A DNA stretch of 64,000 nucleotides from positions 105,185 through 169,184 of the forward strand of contig CH002743.1 in NCBI GenBank assembly GCA_000149265.1. The letters run 5' to 3'. Below, one piece after another: positions 48,818 to 61,773 of this stretch. This DNA is from Ciona savignyi (taxonomy: Eukaryota > Chordata > Ascidiacea > Phlebobranchia > Cionidae). Position numbers and translations under genes: made by a program. The notes under the pieces were generated by a model. It was not told where the DNA came from. It saw only the letters and a program-made list of their open reading frames with translations, and did not search any database. Numbering within the stretch: the stretch's first letter is position 1; every line of letters starts with the position of its first letter.

Positions 48818-49770
48818 ATGAAGATTCCGAAGACTTTAAATTGTCTCAAACAACTTTACGTGGATGCTGAAAGGCTAATGCTTTCTCCAGTAGGTAGGAC
48901 GTCACTACGTAAGCTCATACCAATAATCGACCGCGTATTTGACGAGCTAATGGACTTATGTGTAAATTTTCCAGAAGATCAACCGCTTGAAGATGTTTAC
49001 ATATCAAGAACTCAGTTAAAGAGTCAGAAACGTGAGTTCGATACGCATGTGCTTCAGTGGTTAAATAAAACTGAATTGCAATTAGCAAGGACTAACCGCG
49101 ACACGTCGAGCACAATTTCTACTGCAAACTTTATCCGGAGTGAACGCCAAAAAAGCCAAATCAGGTTGAAACTCGCCGAACTTGCCTACAAGCAAGCTAT
49201 GGACAGGTTGTTCGAAACACGCAAGCGTGCAAAGGAGCAAACAGATCGTGCTGCTGAAAGGACACGCGTAGCAGCGAAAGAAGCCAATCAAAAGGCTCGC
49301 GAATCTATAGAAGCAGAGCGTGTCGCCAACAAAAAACAACCAGAATTTGAATACGCGAAGGCAGTGTCTAAAGCTCGGAAAGATAAAGAAATTTTGGAGG
49401 CTCTAGACTCGACCTCACCAACATTACAACCCAACGTTGTTGCCGTAGTTACAACGAACAACCGCAGTACATCACGGCCTTTGCTTGCAGACGCTCGATC
49501 CACCTTAAGCGATCACAAGAAATCAGTTGCAGAATTAACGTCGCCACGACAAGTACAAAATACTGTACCGGTAAGCCGTAGACACCAACCCCCGCCCCGT
49601 GTGTACAAGCCCGAGCGTATCGAAATAAGCGCAGCTGTTGAAATCGATGAATGCTGCACCAGTATCAACACGGCCAAGGTTTATATAAACGTTGTTCCCG
49701 GTAAAGTCCATTACGCAGACAAAGAGGTTGCTACCTGTGCATTTATCGATCAAGGTGCCACGACAACACG
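48818..49770 (+). CDS. Gag-like and protease N-terminal region of the BEL/Pao-like element
   Basis: Begins MKIPKTLNCLKQLYVDAERL. The N-terminal ~200 residues are helical, with a Lys/Arg/Glu/Ala-rich coiled-coil stretch (around residues 105-190) typical of retrotransposon Gag. A later segment contains VATCAFIDQGAT, placed like the protease active-site loop (DxGA). The frame is broken at 49771 by a hAT-like MITE and then resumes in a separate segment. No zinc knuckle seen. Confidence 0.6.
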
Positions 49771-50211
49771 CAGGCCCGGTGCTAGGAACTGCGGGGCCCA
49801 ATTAGAAATGTGATGGCGGGGCCCCCACTCTTCATAGCAAAATTTATGGGTGTTTATATATCATAAAATACATACAAACTACAAAAATAGACATTTAATA
49901 CTTGCTATAAAACAAATTAAAGGTAATGTGATTGCTTATTTACGATATGTTGTTCTATTTCCAAACATATATTGTTTAGCAACCATATTCATTATGACGT
50001 AACAGGCAGACACAGAAATATAAATTTGACTTAGTTATGATGCATAACAAATTGATATTATGAGAAAAAATATATTATTTCCCTTTTTATTTTACGTTTC
50101 AGTAGTATTTTAAACCTCGTAATACAGAAAGACCCCCGCTAGCGCGGGGCCCCTTTAAGGTGCGGGGCCCAATTTGATCTAATCGGTCAAATCGGCCTAA
50201 AACCGGCCCTG
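49771..50211. mobile_element. hAT-like MITE inserted in the retrotransposon
   Basis: 441 bp with imperfect inverted ends (CAGGCCCGGTGCTAGG on the left; CCTAAAACCGGCCCTG on the right), flanked by a perfect 8-bp duplication ACAACACG (49763-49770, 50212-50219). CAGG-type ends plus an 8-bp duplication are hallmarks of hAT transposons. It has no coding capacity and disrupts the protease frame. Confidence 0.88.
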
Positions 50212-50219
50212 ACAACACG

Positions 50220-51753
50220 CCGTGAGGAGTCGATCGTGAGTTCACCAAATGCTGCTGGTAATCTACGTTGTATTACGTTGCAAACCCTAACATCATCTCG
50301 TGTTTTAGATACAGTGTCCCTTGCACTCTCTGCCCAGGCTGTGAAGGGTGAAGATTGGAATAACCTTCCCGACGTCGTTGCTGTCGATAAGATATATAAG
50401 AATCCTAATGTATTACATGATCCGCAGGCGTTGCAGCGACACCATCATTTGCAAGGTGTGAAAATTCCACAGATCGAAGATGGATCAGTCAAGCTGCTAA
50501 TCGGGGCGAACGTTCCCCGAGTTTTCCGTGTCGAGTCTATGAGAAGCGGAAATGGTCGATGTCCCGACGCTGTCAAAACCCGTCTAGGATGGTCACTTCT
50601 AGGCCCCTGTGGTGATAAAAGCCGTTCCAATTGTAAGGCCAGCGTTATGTTTTTAAAGGATGAAAGCGATCTCAAACCAATGATCGACGATTTCGATGAC
50701 CTCAACGACAGCTTTCTTCGGTTCCCGACCTCGATTGAAAACCGAAGAGCACACGACCGTATGAAGGAATCAGTTAAGTTTGTTGATAATCATTATGAAT
50801 TACCCCTCCCATTGCGCCACGATTATGAGATTCTCCCAGACAATGGCGCCATGGCGATGGGGCGCCTTAAAGTTGTAGCAAAGCGACTTGTGCAAAACCC
50901 AAACATTAAACAAAAGTATGTCGAGCAAGTGAACAACATGATGACAAAGTGCTATTCAGAGAAGGTGCCATATGACGAAATCGTCACCGACCGCAGAATC
51001 TGGTACCTACAGCACCAACCCGTTACTAACCCTCACAAACCGGACAAACTATGTGTAAATCAAATACATAACTTTATTCTACAACGCGAAATTCAATGGA
51101 ATTTCAACCCTCCCTGCGCTTCACACATGGGTGGAGCCTGGGAAAGAATGATTAGATCCGTTCGTCGGATTTTACTTTCCATTTCAGGTGAAAAGACATT
51201 GAACGATGATCAACTGACAACCCTGCTGCTGGAGCCCAAGGCAATAATGAATTGTCGACCTCTCACTCCCGTTACCCTAGATATCGATGGCGAAACGCCA
51301 TTAACACCGAACCACTTGCTCAAAGTGAACCCGTCAAGTGAGCTGCCTCGAACTTTGACCAATGAACGGCAAAGTTACGCTCGACGTCGCTGGCGCTACG
51401 TTCTACATTTAGCCGACCGAATTTGGGTCAGATGGTCGGGAGAGTACCTACGAACTATCATTGCACGCCAGAAATGGCACAAAAGAAAAGAAAACGTGAA
51501 GATAGGAGACGTTGTATTTCTGGTGGACAACACAACACCACGGTCACAATGGTCCATTGAAAGAATTACCTCCGTGTACCCGGACAGCCACGGTGTAGCT
51601 CGAAATGTGCTAGTCAAAGCACGTGACACCGAATTCAAGGAACCGATACACAAACTATGTATCATAGTACCCGCTACGGACGTGCGCAATGAGACTGTTG
51701 ACCCTGCTACAGTTCTCAACGAGATTGCGGGCATTAGCCCGGTCATTGAATGA
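50220..51753 (+). pseudogene. Pol remnant of the BEL/Pao-like element (protease end to integrase end)
   Basis: The frame resumes after the MITE with the BEL-type peptidase continuation (VKLLIGANVPRVFRVE, then TRLGWSLLGP) and part of the region that precedes reverse transcriptase. It then jumps, around 51000-51060, into the integrase C-terminal segment (NPPCASHMGGAWERMIRSVR, LNCRPLTP-like, LTPNHLL, WxRWSGEYL). The polymerase catalytic motifs, RNase H and integrase DDE core are absent. The remaining frame is open to 51753, so the deletion kept the frame. Confidence 0.8.
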
Positions 51754-51826
51754 ATCTTAACACGCGACGTAAATCTATTAAATTGTAAATTGCTCAATTG
51801 TACGATCTCGCAATTTGGGGGGGGAG

Positions 51827-52302
51827 TGTAAGATTTATCGTCGCAATTATTGTTTATATTATATCGATGTCACTAGGGAATAAGATCGGTATTGTATTCC
51901 CTTTTTTCCCGCAATTTCACCGAACTATAAAACGCTTGTTTTTTACCGCATGAGCATTATCGTGAGGTAATCGGTCTTTTGGTAGTATGTTTTGGAATTA
52001 ACGGTTAGAAAGAAGATGTGTATGACGTGCTTTGGCTCCTGTTCAGCCACAATTTGGTAAATATTGGTTTTATTTCTCAAACTAGTAATTTTTGTGATAA
52101 TTAAATTGTACATATATTTTCCCCTAGAAAACCGTCATTTCAAGACCTTTCATTTTCGCCATCATTCAAATTCGAATAAATTCACAAGTTTTGGACAATG
52201 ACGCGTTATTTCAAACTCTGAATAAAGGACGCCGTCTATAAGCATACTGTAGCCTCTCACTAAGACAGGTGTTAGGAGCCAGCACCTTGTCGGGAAGTTA
52301 CA
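51827..52302 (+). repeat. Right LTR of the BEL/Pao-like element
   Basis: 476 bp, preceded by an eight-G polypurine tract and followed by the CCCGC target duplication. Confidence 0.9.
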
Positions 52303-52307
52303 CCCGC

Positions 52308-53907
52308 TTAGTATTACGTAATATGTTCTAGCAGACAACCAATTGGCTTGCTACATGTTTCAATCGGACAACTGTTCGTCTGAAAGTCGACGAATGCATA
52401 GTCACACCAAGTAATATTGTAGGATTCGCTGAATTTTATTACGAATTTTCTCGCTAATGCATATGCTGTAGAACCTTTGTGTTATACTTCTTCTTCGTGT
52501 TCAAAAAGAAAACTAAGTGGTATTAATACATTTTATTATGCTATCTCTATTTTCTTGTATTTTGCTGACGTCGTACTCTGTCGCGTCTTGGGTGGTTTTC
52601 GCAAAGGAGTCACTGGATTTAAAAATGATTAAATCGGTTTACGTATAGATGCCATATCGAAAATAATTCTAAGTATGGAGTTGTATGCAAGTAAATGTTA
52701 TTTTCTTAAGTAACAAAGAAGGGTATATCAATGTATATAGTTGAAAGTAGTATAAACTCATGCTTCACAACATTGTTTCTTTGTGTCAAGCTCTGCAGTT
52801 TTGCATATTGTGATAAAATAAAAGTACGCAGTTAATATCGACTGGTCGGTTTAGTAGGCAACGATTACTAATGCACTATGGGATAGAATATTCATGTTTA
52901 TTCCCGTGAATAAAAAACAAAGGGGGTTAACACACAGGCAATCGTCAGATCACTTCGCGCCCATCGTCTGGCTAACGGAGCTATTGCAGTGTGCTGTGTA
53001 TGAAACATACTTTCCTTTAATTTAGTAGAACCCTTTAATTCGTTGGGTTCAGGCAAAGTGCCTTGCCCAAGGACACTATAATTAATCACGTAAATCATAT
53101 ATTTAAAGTAGATCTATTTAATTACGTGAATCAGGTAAAGGGGACAGCCAGTCTGCCAAGTCAAGCCTTGGATTAAGTTTCACTTTAATGAAGGAGATCA
53201 AAAAGACCTTGGCTGGTTCTATGATCACGATACTGGATCCAACACTACATAGCAGACTTATTACCCTGTCGAAATTGTATCATTTTTATGATATATGACT
53301 GAGAATAGTCAAGATATTTAAGTTATATCTCCGTGAATGGGAAAATGTAGGGATTATTTAAAAACAGCACGGCATATAATCTCGTCATCGTTATCAGATT
53401 AAGATAGGATATTTAAGATTTATCTCGGTGAATGGAAAAACGTAAGGGCAGTTATCTATGGTCATATTAATTCGCGAATACGTATAAGGGCAAATTCTTA
53501 CACAAACAATCGTCAGGGATACCTTGCACACACGATAAGATTGCCGTAGCTATTGCAGTGTATGATCGAGGCGGTTTTTCAATTTAGTAGAATTTTTCAC
53601 TGGGTCTGGGTAATTTTCGCTTAGTGTCCAGTGACACAACCGACTAGTTACCAGAGCTACTCCTGCAGCTAACTGCGATGACATTATCAGTAAAGTTTTA
53701 GGTCAACCCCTTTAATCATTGAAATCACGCAATATCGGTGGAATATATTGCCCAAGAACAAAACTCACAAGTTGTGATGGGTTATGATCAGGTTATAATT
53801 TTTAAACGAGTCACTAATAAACTAATCGGACAAATCGTATCCTTGGTTTTCTTATTCACGGAGATATGAATATCCTCTTCCTAATCGGACAAATCGTACT
53901 CACATAC
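52308..53907. repeat. Repeat-rich region downstream of copy D
   Basis: Contains copies of the dispersed GTGCCTTGCC repeat at 52880-53090 (clear) and about 53320-53660 (two degenerate, overlapping copies), and a short piece near 53850-53880. 52308-52870 shows nothing recognisable. The exon that should encode TM5 of copy D was looked for on the minus strand here and not found. Confidence 0.55.
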
Positions 53908-56900
53908 CATCGTTTACACAGGTCCACACCGAGGGACATTCCATACACGGTAGCAATTGCGCTCACACCGGTCATAGAAATGAAAATCAAAAACCAAGCA
54001 AAAACAATGCAATATCCAGGTAATGGTCGCCGGTCAACCGAAAACGGATCGACTTCAATAAATGGACCACTTCTTAATGGTTTCTTTTCGCCGATTTCTC
54101 CATTTTGATACCTATACAAAGCAGTTTAGTAAATTTTACATCTTAATATAGGCTTTACCAAAGTTGTACATACCCAGCTGCAGGAAATGGACAAATTGGA
54201 TCTTTATCCTTGTTCTTAGTGGTTGTGTCATGTCGTCTTTTTCGGCGACGACTTTCTTTAGTTGGCTGGTGTTTCTTGTCTTTCAAACGTAACGATGCTT
54301 CATCAAACCTTACTTTTTTGGTTACCGAGCTCATATTACCCAAACTTTTAGAAGATGGGATAGGGTTTGTGTTGTCTTCTTTCATTTGCTCATACTTTTT
54401 CTTTGATTTTGCAACATTAATTTTCTTTTTCGATTCTTTTTGTTCAATTTGTTTTGAACCTTTTCTACCGTTCTCCCCTCTAGTTTTATATTTGACTAAG
54501 CTGTTTTTACTGTTTCCTTCACTTAGAGTAGAAAATTTACTTCGAGAACGTTTTGGGTTATTCATTTTTGATGCCTTTTTCCGCGCTTTTTCTTCTCTGA
54601 TTGTCCTCGACAAACGAAAAATACTCGTCACAACCAACGTCATCGGTATGCTTAAAATCGCGCTTTCCAAACCTGATTGAAATGTTAATAAAGACAAATT
54701 GAATTTCTTTAAAATAAAACATTGATACCTATAACCACGTTTGACCACGAAAGGGCAAACTCCCCCAATTGTAATTTAAACCCAATTTCGTCAGACGATC
54801 TTCCAACGAACATTATGGTGGTGCAGGTGATGAGAAATAGAAGAAGGAAACACGCAGAGAGCCGTTGTACTCTGGTCATATAGAGCTGGTGCCACGGCCG
54901 CATTCCTGCTACAGTCAGCCAAATATGCCTAAACAAGTTACGTTATTCCAATTAGTAAGGTTCTTTCACGCCCCGTGTTCAGTTCTACCTATCTCTGCAT
55001 TGATTTTCAGCTGCGCATCGAATGAGCAATGAAAAAGTGCTCAGTTCACTCAGTTTTGCTGCGTGAAAGACCTTTTCTTCGTCGTCAGCTATCCAGGTGT
55101 TACAAACGAAGAAACAACATTGGTTGGTTTCCAAATCACGAACCACTACTCGCTGCAGATACCTTGTAATAAGAAAGTTGATCAACCTTATTTTTATACA
55201 TTTTCAAACATTCTTTTTGTTCATACATACCAATCGCTACTTGTCGGATCATGACATCGCAGAATACTGACAGCATTGACGTCACCGATACTTTCTTTGG
55301 TCTTGATTAAGAACGAGCGCACACTTCCATGTGTAAATACAGACTCACCTATACTCTGCAGGTTTTACGGTTTTATTTTAACCTCAAACAAACGATGTAC
55401 GAATTCACGATACCTGTAGTGTACGGGGCGGCCCAGTGTGTTTAGATCCAAACATGGTTAAACCAATGATACCTGTCGATCCAGATTTAGGGGTGTTGCC
55501 AGTAAATACTGTTATGTAATACCGGTGGTTGTCGGATGGGGAGTTATCGCAAACTTCGCTAAAGTGCTCCTGATTTAATGTACAGCGATTGATAGGAATA
55601 ATAAAGCAGTGTGAAACTTTTTTACCTGTTTAAACATCCTAATATCGCTTCGCTTTGCAAAATAGAACATTGTAAAATAAGATGTAAAGAGAACTAAGAG
55701 GACGATGAAAACGATAGGATTCTCGATAAACTCTCCCAATATATCCCACGATAACTGTAAATGCAAATATTTAGACACATTTTAAAATATTTCGCATCAC
55801 TTTTACTTTCTCGTATTCAATGCTGTTTGGGTATACAACAAGTCTTGACGCGTAAAGTGCTGGGGTGAACTGGGTCACTTTATCTCCACTTCGGCCAATG
55901 CCCCTCGACGCATACGCTTCGCATTTACACATAATGTATGGTAGCTCTTGACTCGTGTTAGGCTGTTTGCATAAGAATAAAATTTTGATATACTTTAAAA
56001 CAATGGATTGAAAGCACTCACTTTACACCCCTTGTCATCCCAATTTTCGGTGACGTCATTCCAGAACAGGCAGTTTGCTAAATACATCACAACTTTGGCT
56101 GGTAGCAACTTAGTTATAACGTTTTGTTCTTTAAGCACAGCAGTGATACTGACGTTAACCTTTCTAATAGATGTTGGGATTGAGACATAGGAAATGGTCC
56201 AGGTCACAGGTGTCTCTGTTAAAAACGACATGGTAAGCAAACGCTTTAGACTTTGTGTGATGGGTTTACCAGTAAAAGTTTTTGAAGCTGTGAATGTGTC
56301 GTTTGCATCTGCAGAAAAGAGTTCAAGCGTCATCCCTGTGGTGTTGGAAAGGTCGATGTCAACCTCGATAACCACGAATGCTGCTTTCAGGTTTTCACTG
56401 TCATTGGTTTGTTTGTTGAATGTCAGCATACCGACAGCACCACAATAAGTTTCGTTGCAATTTGGAGTTGGTTTAAGCAAGACTGGCGACATGCTTGGTT
56501 TTTGTGAGACTTTAAAAGTTATCGGAACCTTTCGTGCATTTCCTGAAAGTATTGGCTCTGGTTTATTAACTCCGCTAGTGAGAGAAATTGCAGTAACATG
56601 GTCGACTTGGCGGTCAGCGGTGCCGAAATCGATCTTTTTCGTGTTGTACCTATCAACCTGATAGAAAAGTAACGAAATGAATAAATACTGAAAGGCAATT
56701 GCTGATGGCACAAACCTCTACGTTTATGACCTCATCCGAATCAAACGTCAATGAAGGTGCTTGGAAATCACCATTAATATTGTTGATGTAATCTAAATGG
56801 AGGTTATATGACATGTACATATCTTTTATCTTTAAAGGTATGTCTAACCTGCGGAAGCGGAATCCAACTTGACAATTGTGGTTTTCGTTGCTGAGGTTTC

Positions 56901-59900
56901 AAAAGTCGTGGGGGATTCCCCAGGAACGATATCGTTCATCAGCAAAACAGCGAAATTACTTAATCTTGCGGTTTCCTCTCGCTGATATAAAAACGATAAA
57001 TATCTCGTAAAGTTAATAATATCCAACCCGAACCTTGGTTAAAGTCTGACTTGGAGACTGCATAAGATTTGAGATTGCGTTTATGGATGATGTGACCGTT
57101 GACGTAACGTCCGCTTCCGAATCCGAATCTTTTACAAAGTCTTTCAACTCAGTGAGTTTATCCCAAGCTAATTCCTAAACATGACAATACCTTGATATGA
57201 AAATGGAGAGTTTTATTTAGTTTATACCGAGCTTTTGGTGGATATTTCTGACGGGTGGTTAGTGACGTGATCGAGCAGTTCACTCATTTGCTGACCACTT
57301 TCAAAAGTAACCAGATTCATTTCTTCCATTGTTGATATTATTTCTCCTCTCTGTTGAGGTGATGAATTTTATATTTTTATACGGTGATGCTGGATTGCAA
57401 AATAGTCACGGACGTACTTTTTCCGGTGATATTGCATTGTCAGAAGACGCCGGAACGACAGTTTGCAATAAACCTTGTAGATCCTTTGCTTTTAGAGCAC
57501 TATCTATTTCAGAATTAACGACACCGGAAACAGACGAAGCGAGATTTTCTAAGACTTTGGCATACAAGGTATGCTCGTTACAAGAACCCTCTTCGCTACA
57601 CAATTCCACAATAATATTGACGTCATTTTGAGGCGGGTCGCCTTTGGGAAGATATATATTCTGCACGGAGTTGTCGAAACTGCTTTGCGCCAAATATTTG
57701 CCAGACACTTTAAGAAATATCGTATTAGTTTGGATAGAATGCAGGAATTGAAAGCCAACTTACTGATAGTGCTGACCCAGAAGTTGTATTTGATTCTCTC
57801 AATACCGTTATCAGAAATTGGTTGTTGACACGACAATGTAAACTTGGTCTTATAGGAAATACCAGATTTCGGGGAAACACTGCACGAACCGTATATCGGA
57901 GGAGAATTTATTTCGAAACTGTACGCAACCACCGCTCTGTACCCCAAACTGTTGGTTCCTGTAGTTTTTCCCAAAAGCATCATGGCAGTTTCCAGATTTT
58001 AAACAAATTTTAATTTACCTGTGCACTCTACGCTATGTTTGCCGGGATTGCTTCCCAGTTCTGCAATGCTTGATTTGCGAACTTTGCACACCGCCTTATT
58101 TTCACAGGAACTCAAAACTTTGGAGTGAAAATACCAAGTGTATCTTACACAGTCGTCACATGTAACTTGCAACAAGATCGGCCGTTGGGAAAGAACCCGA
58201 CTTTTGCAATTAGTCAAGCACCTGGAAATGTATATTTGTTTTAATTATCTGTTTAAACCAATATTTGGATAGGCAAAATGTACGATCGATTAGCGTTATG
58301 GGTAAGTGCGTCGTCAAATTCAAAACTGTTAGCTAGCTAGTGGGTTTTGTTGGGCATGGCACTTAGCGGACGTCGCCTGAACCTAGTTAAATAGTGGGTT
58401 CTACTAAGTTAAAGGAAAGTCTCAATCCTGCACAATACTGTGTTAACACGTTTTTTTCATTATCGGGGATAAACATAAACATCCATTTTTATCTTACCTT
58501 ATAGATAGTTCTGGATACTCTGGTGAAAGAGTCACTATTTCCTGATCTGCAAGTGTCGCTTGGACTGTGTTACCAGTTACGAATAATCGTATAAAGTACC
58601 GAGAATTTGTCTTAAATCTGGTAACAGTTACAGTCTTGGCTTGTCCGATGGTCAACGGGTCTGTGCCGAAACACGAGCCTAAAATACAATGTATTTTAGG
58701 ATCATATAATAATTTACATAAGAATGAACGGCGGTGGCAAAGCAAAAATCGAGGTTTTACCTTTACGGTTTTCATTTCCCAAATCGGGTTCGAGCGGCAA
58801 ATCTTTCTTGGCGGTAGCACAAAGCCAATTGTACGAGAGCTCATTAGTTGTCTCTTCCGGTATAACAACTGCCCCAAAGATCACTTCTGATACCTTGCCT
58901 ATTATCAACAGATTTTCTAATGTTTATTGTACGGTTGCTTTTTAGCAAGATAGCGACCAGCCTCAGTGCTCAGACGGTTGGAGCGTAAGCTCTGGCTTAA
59001 AATGTCATCGAAGCCAGGCCCTCGCTTATCCTATTAATTGTGCCGTTCCGCTTAGCAAGCATTACCTGAACCCAGTAGTTTATTGGGTCGAGCTAAAGCT
59101 AAAGTGACATTATATTTATATACAACACCCTGCAATAGCTTAGTAGACGCAAGGTACCTGGCGATAGAACAAAAGATAACACTTGTTTTGTTTTTCCCCC
59201 GAAAATAGGACACGAAGCACCATAACCTATAATATTGCATATTGCATGAATATACCAATTTCTCGCTTTGCTCCTCCAATAATCTTTACGTCGATTCTTT
59301 GCTTCATTATTTCGATGCGCGCACTGTCTTTATCCTCCTCTAAAATTTCGTCCGTTGATGTACGGATCAGAACAGTAACAACAACCGCGTAGAATCCGGG
59401 ATCATACCGCACCGGGTATATTACGACCTCCGGGTTAGAAGTATCCCCGTACAAATCTATCAACTCTCCGGAATCAGGCGTTTCTGCGTCTGGTGTTATC
59501 TTGTATATCTTCCATGAATACTCAATACTGGAATATGTAACACATTCGATGTCCACCTTTGTCCGCAATATATACTTTGAGGAAATACGAATTGGCAAAT
59601 TGTTCTTAAAATTTCCTCCGTCATCAATATCAACTTTCATGCACGAAGTTGTCTTTTTCACTTGAACGCGCTTTACTTGTTCAAACTTCTGTTTCATCCC
59701 ATTTTTAATCGAAACTTTTAATGATTGTTCTCCTTCTGCACTAAAAATTAACTGTTTTCGCTCGTGCTGGTATTTTCTTGAATCGAAAGGTAGGCTGGGA
59801 AAGCTTAGTTGGTTATCATTTACTCCTGTGATCACCAGTTGACTTTCTATACTTTTGTCTTCATATTCATAGCAGAACTGATAGCTGCCTATATTACCAC

Positions 59901-61773
59901 GCACAAAGAAATCAAACGTTGCTGGCTTTCCAGCTGTTATGGTTTCGGCTGGTATTATTTTCAAATCAATAATTTGAGGCACTGCGCGAAACAGTTCAGA
60001 AGTAACCGTCAGTGTGGTTAGGTCGTTGACAGCCGTAACCTTCACTTTATATTGCTCGGTAGATGGCGGGACAGAGCTGTAGACTCGAGCAGACCTACAT
60101 TGTTGAACGTTAAAGCAATACGTTTTAACCGTGGAAACCAACGCATTTCCAGGATGTAACAAAACCTCGGTTGTCAATCGAGCAGGTGCTCCATGCGTAA
60201 TTTTAATATTCACAGTAAAATTTTGAGGCTTGATACTTACAAAAGGGGAGGTTGAAACTTCCAAGCCAACCAATGCTTTGGTCAAAGTTAGTTTTCCTTC
60301 ATGCCTGACTGAAGAAACACTATTTATAAAGTCAAGGGTAAAAGCATGTTCTCCGGGTCCAATTTTTTCAATAGATGCCTGATCCAGAGTAAACAGAGCC
60401 GTTATATCGGAGACCAGTTTGTATTTATCCCTGTCAAATTGCCCAGAACCTTCCGTAAGAAAAACTGGTCCAATTCTCAGTTGGTATAATACAGGAAAAA
60501 CGTACTTATGCTGAGCTTTCAGCACCGTCGGACTTCCATAAATAAACTTTAGTTTTTCAAAGGATAGAGCAATATTTTCTTTTGTGAGGAAATCTTCTAC
60601 GTTTGTTTTGATCGAAGAAGTAATAGACTCCATTCGTCCTGCATCAGTCATGCATTCACACCAAGTAGTGTAGGTACCAGGGTATGCGTAGGCATGTTGG
60701 ACAGATGTTTTCAATGAGTTTAACGCAACAATTTTTCCGTCGCCAAAAAATAAGGAGCAAGTCAATGTTGGTTGGGCCTCCGGTAGGTTGTTAACTCTGA
60801 TTGAATATTCCACGTCACGGTTTGTCATCACGTGATCATTCGGAACATTTATTTCCAAATCTGTGCAAAATTGCAACATTAATGAACCACATTACAGTAT
60901 TGACGAATGTTCAAGAAAAATACTTTAAGTGATATGAAATCAACGTTAAACCCGCAGGAAAACTAAACGCAGTTTTTTTCAAATCAGAGGTTCTTAACTC
61001 TTTTAAGCTTAATAGTATAGTTACAATTAAAAAATGATATGTGGGTCAGTAACACAATAGGAGGTTATTGTTAACAATTGCCAGCTTATCGGTCCAAAAA
61101 GCAATGTCAAATTAAACTTTAGTTAAGGCTTGCTAATTATAAACAAATCATCAAAATCATCTGGTATAATTATAAACAAATCACCAAAATTACGTTGTAC
61201 TGGCAGTTAAGAAACAGTGATCTAAAGCAGTGGTCCGCAAGATAGTGCTAGGTGTGCCGCGGAAAAATAATAATAGTTTTTTAACGACTGGCAAAAAAGA
61301 ACATTACTTTATAAAGAACTACTTTACCGATAACGTTGTAGTACATTGCGAATTTTCCCTCACATCGTTTCGTGCTTGACAAATAGGTTATATTCGTAGA
61401 CGCCTTGGTAAAAATAGCGCACGGTTTGTTATAATCACAATATACATCTGTTTCAATCGCATCAATGGCCAGGAAATCCTCTCTACAGCTACAAAAATAC
61501 AAAATAAACCTGGACATTGTACAATGCTTTGATATTCCTAACTTACTCGTTAAGGTTGAAACTGGGAAAGGTAAGATATAATGCTGAAGACTCGTCTGTA
61601 ATAAATTGCCATTTTTTCATAAAGGTGTGTCCAGTTGACAAGCTGCATTCTGCTGTAGAGGGTGTTCGTATAACTCCACTTTTATCGAATACAACAAAAG
61701 CCTGAACTGGTAGAAACAGCCCACCAGATATTGACAGAAGTGTCAAAATGACGGTAAAAATATTCACATTCAT
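53908..61773 (-). CDS. PKD1-like receptor, copy D, nearly complete
   Basis: Minus-strand exons: 61773-61547, 61488-61328, 60860-59256, 58898-58761, 58678-58498, 58221-58019, 57958-57764, 57707-57418, 57350-57228, 57174-57034, 56981-56849, 56822-56716, 56657-56022, 55962-55807, 55754-55626, 55569-55414, 55355-55231, 55162-54989, 54928-54729, 54672-54174, 54111-53908; about 1,928 codons, all in frame. Signal peptide MNVNIFTVILTLLSIS; N-terminal module; REJ-like region; GAIN/GPS (CLFWNDVTENWDDKGC); TM1; PLAT (YYITVFTG, GSVRSFLIKTKESIG); TM2 with TRVQRLSACFLLLF; basic Ser/Lys loop; TM3 and TM4. The last coding exon (TM5) is missing downstream of the donor at 53907. Compared with A/B it lacks one intron inside the GAIN region and has no nested ligand gene. 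A role in gamete or cell recognition is only inferred from its neighbours. Confidence 0.82.

Larger units (their letters stand above)
47816..52307 (+). mobile_element. BEL/Pao-like LTR retrotransposon, internally deleted
   Basis: Flanked by a perfect 5-bp target duplication, CCCGC (47816-47820 and 52303-52307). LTRs of 476 bp at 47821-48296 and 51827-52302 start TGTAAG, end GTTACA, and differ by only a few bases. A polypurine tract (GGGGGGGGAG) directly precedes the right LTR. Internal order: 12-bp minisatellite, gag-like frame, protease region, integrase C-terminus. Reverse transcriptase, RNase H and the integrase core are missing, so this copy is non-autonomous. The near-identical LTRs imply recent insertion. 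Confidence 0.88.

Noticed and set aside
48292..48849. Long frames (100-185 aa) on both strands rich in GNRxRES or PVADSR repeats
   Set aside because: They are translations of the 12-bp minisatellite, which lacks stops in several frames.
49288..49801. Minus-strand frames opposite the gag-like region
   Set aside because: Antisense shadows; the plus frame has the coiled-coil composition and protease-like motif.
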